A stretch of 9,899 bases of DNA, taken from positions 1 through 9,899 of the forward strand of contig WFMU01000304.1 in NCBI GenBank assembly GCA_015488935.1, read 5' to 3'. The number at the start of each line of letters is the position of its first letter. Positions within the stretch are counted from its first letter, which is position 1. Source of the DNA: Flavobacteriaceae bacterium (GTDB lineage Bacteria; Bacteroidota; Bacteroidia; Flavobacteriales; Flavobacteriaceae). Below, one piece after another: positions 8,571 to 9,899 of this stretch. The notes below the pieces were generated by a model. The model was not told where the DNA came from. It ran no database searches and was given only the letters and a program-made list of their open reading frames with translations. The position numbers and the translations under genes were made by a program.

Positions 8571-8904
8571 AAAATTGGTAGTGTTTGCTATTATGTATCT
8601 AACTCATTGAAGATTAATTTAAAACCAGAGTCCTTTAAAACTAATTAGAATTAATAAAAATAAGTGTTTTTCTGTGAATCTTTATTTTAAAGATAAAAGT
8701 GGTTTGGATTAATAACTCATGTTGTTAGAGTTTAGCTAATTGTTAAATATAAAAGTGCTTTTAAAAACACCTACTTATATGGTAGTTTTTACTAACTGAT
8801 AGCGATTGTCTGTCCACGGAATAGAAAGTACTACAAGTAATTTTATTCATAAAGATTTTGATGATGCTTTGGATAGTGTGGTGAATTTTTAAATCCCGCG
8901 AAAA
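8571..8904. other. Intergenic stretch with no supported gene
   Basis: This low-GC sequence has stops in all frames and no ORF of useful length. A small hairpin, ATCTTTA-TTT-TAAAGAT, lies at 8678-8694. The frame 8803-8892 is open for 29 codons and reads RLSVHGIESTTSNFIHKDFD followed by DALDSVVNF and a stop. It looks protein-like but lacks an ATG, so it may be the tail of a decayed gene. I do not recognise it, and it could be chance. I see no trace of pbpC. Confidence 0.4.
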
Positions 8905-8924
8905 TTTCATTTCGAGTGATGAAA
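8905..8924. repeat. Possible degenerate copy of a Flavobacteriaceae TCATTTCGA-type intergenic repeat
   Basis: TCATTTCGAG (8907-8916) followed by TGATGAAAAA resembles the start of the abundant intergenic repeat of many Bacteroidota genomes that reads TCATTTCGAGTGA and normally ends in a TCGAGAAAT-like half. That second half is absent here; instead the 25-bp inverted repeat begins directly. TTTCAT (8905-8910) and ATGAAA (8919-8924) can pair. The match is from memory and is not tested. Confidence 0.3.
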
Positions 8925-9006
8925 AATTGTTGAACTGGAAATAACTCGCATAACATTTTTTATTTATTCAAAATTTATACAGCGAGTTATTTCCAGTTCA
9001 ACAATT
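8925..9006. repeat. 25-bp perfect inverted repeat with a 32-base spacer
   Basis: The left arm 8925-8949 (begins AATTGTTGAACTGGAAATAA, ends CTCGC) and the right arm 8982-9006 (begins GCGAGTTATTTCCAGTTCAA) are exact reverse complements. The spacer 8950-8981 is A/T only apart from a few C. On the minus strand the structure lies 59 bases after the Fic stop and is followed by TTTTTC, so it could act as the Fic terminator. The stem is unusually long and perfect and the spacer is larger than in normal terminators, so a MITE-like element or the fused ends of a deleted insertion sequence is an alternative. No clear target-site duplication is visible. Confidence 0.75.
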
Positions 9007-9029
9007 AGTAATCATCATCATAATTTTTT

Positions 9030-9051
9030 AAGATTTTTTCTTTAAAATCTT
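9030..9051 (-). terminator. Weak A/T hairpin just after the Fic gene
   Basis: AAGATTTT (9030-9037) and AAAATCTT (9044-9051) pair around a six-base loop, 14 bases after the Fic stop on the minus strand. The stem has one G-C pair and the downstream bases on the minus strand are A-rich rather than T-rich, so it is a poor terminator by itself. Confidence 0.25.
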
Positions 9052-9065
9052 GCGAAATTATCAAA

Positions 9066-9899
9066 CTATTGAAAATAATTTTTAACACCAAACTTATTTT
9101 GTTCTAAAAAAAGTTGTTTGAAAGAAGACATATTATTTTGTTCATAAAATAGAAGAATTGCCTTTTTATAATCTACTGAATCCACACTACGATAAGAAAG
9201 CGGGCAAGCATTATTACTGATAAGTAAAGCATTTCCAATCATTCTTCCTGTTCGTTTGTTGCCATCTTCAAAAGGTTGAATATAGGAAATTAAGACAATG
9301 GCTAAAAGTGCTTTTTCAAATCCATTATCTTTGGAATTAATTAAATTGCACATTTTTACAAGATAATCTTTTATCTGAAACTCATTGTCTAAAGGTTTAT
9401 AAGCCGTTCCTGTAATCCCAACACCTCGCGAACGAATATTTTTACTCACTCCTAAATCCTTAATCAGTAACGAATGGACTTCTTCAATTACTCGCAAATT
9501 AAGGTTTTCCGCCAAATTTTTATTTTCTAATAAATAATTTAGAGCATCTTTGTGATTAAGAAGCATTTGAGTTTCTTCCTTAGATTTATTTTTTGCGGAT
9601 TCTCGTTCTAAAAATAATTTTTCAGTTTCTAATAAAGAATAAGTATTTCCCTCAATTTGTGCGGATTTCCAACTCAATTCAATCGTTAATCGCTCCATTT
9701 CTTTTTTGTAAAGTGTTGGAGAAATATCTGAAATGTTTTTTTGATATTTTTCTTTTATTGATTTTAATAACTCCTTTTCTTCCGCAGTAAAAATATTAAT
9801 ATCTGCTAGTAAATCATACAATTTGTGATTGAAATTTTGAGTAGAATTTCTTTGGTCAGGTTCTTTTGTGAAATAAGTATCTAAATTTACTGGTACAAA
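9066..9899 (-). CDS. Fic-domain protein with inhibitory motif but Gln in place of the catalytic His; 5' end beyond the window
   Basis: The frame is open from the right edge to TAG at 9066, giving 277 visible residues with the N-terminus missing. The TTG at 9821 is not a start, because coding continues upstream (FVPVNLDTYFTKEPDQRN). The numbering below counts from the first visible codon. An N-terminal helix holds SAQIEGN (79-85), matching the (S/T)xxxE(G/N) inhibitory motif of self-inhibited Fic proteins. A flap segment GVGITGTAYKPLDNEFQI follows at ~159-176, then the Fic motif region SYIQPFEDGNKRTGR. The canonical motif is HxFx(D/E)GN(G/K)RxxR; here the His is Gln (CAA, 9278-9276) and all other positions are kept. 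Family members transfer AMP or related groups to target hydroxyls using that His, so ordinary activity should be weak or lost unless the chemistry differs. It is cytoplasmic, with no membrane segment. It is convergent with the macroglobulin gene and has no visible antitoxin downstream; the upstream side is unseen. Family assignment is firm; function is open. Confidence 0.9.
   Translation of the reverse strand, partial: FVPVNLDTYFTKEPDQRNSTQNFNHKLYDLLADINIFTAEEKELLKSIKEKYQKNISDISPTLYKKEMERLTIELSWKSAQIEGNTYSLLETEKLFLERESAKNKSKEETQMLLNHKDALNYLLENKNLAENLNLRVIEEVHSLLIKDLGVSKNIRSRGVGITGTAYKPLDNEFQIKDYLVKMCNLINSKDNGFEKALLAIVLISYIQPFEDGNKRTGRMIGNALLISNNACPLSYRSVDSVDYKKAILLFYEQNNMSSFKQLFLEQNKFGVKNYFQ

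Noticed and set aside
8925..9006. The 25-bp inverted repeat as a complete integron attC site (GTTGAAC on the left, GTTCAAC on the right)
   Set aside because: The two cores are in the wrong order: attC reads RYYYAAC first and GTTRRRY last, while here GTTRRRY comes first. The perfect 25-bp arms also lack the mismatch pattern and extrahelical bases of attC.
9819..9821. TTG at 9821 as the start of the Fic protein
   Set aside because: The frame continues open to the window edge for 26 more codons with protein-like content, so the true start is outside the window.

Overview
The window looks like chromosomal DNA from a member of the Bacteroidota, most likely a marine-type Flavobacteriaceae. It is strongly AT-rich, Shine-Dalgarno sequences are weak or absent, there is a Bacteroidetes-type -7 box (TAnnTTTG) upstream of one gene, and the protein families (a giant lipoprotein alpha-2-macroglobulin, a DoxX-like membrane protein, a DUF434/DUF5616 protein) are typical of that group. 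The genus cannot be told from this sequence alone.

Layout. (1) Positions 1-1313, minus strand: the N-terminal 437 residues of a large protein that runs off the left edge and carries a probable PD-(D/E)xK nuclease core. It begins just downstream of an integron-core-like heptamer. (2) 1363-1770, minus: a small four-helix DoxX-like membrane protein. (3) 1812-2537, minus: a DUF434 + DUF5616 protein, probably a PIN/NYN-like fold, which probably shares a transcript with the DoxX gene. (4) 2538-2858: an AT-rich divergent promoter region. (5) 2859-8480, plus: a single 1873-residue lipoprotein alpha-2-macroglobulin with an intact CVEQ thioester; it fills more than half the window. (6) 8481-9065: a convergent intergenic region with hairpins on both sides, including a 14-bp terminator-like stem behind the macroglobulin and a 25-bp perfect inverted repeat behind the next gene. 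(7) 9066-9899, minus: a Fic-domain protein running off the right edge. Its inhibitory helix motif is intact, but the catalytic histidine of the Fic motif is replaced by glutamine.

How the parts relate. The macroglobulin is predicted to sit in the cell envelope as a protease trap. It stands alone here, without the penicillin-binding protein 1C gene that often accompanies bacterial homologues. The DoxX and DUF434 genes look like ordinary core genes. The two edge genes (nuclease-like and Fic) are the accessory-looking ones, and both are cut by the window. I see no complete new multi-gene system. The best leads are the Fic variant, the unfamiliar nuclease, the long perfect inverted repeat and the four-cysteine layout of the macroglobulin.
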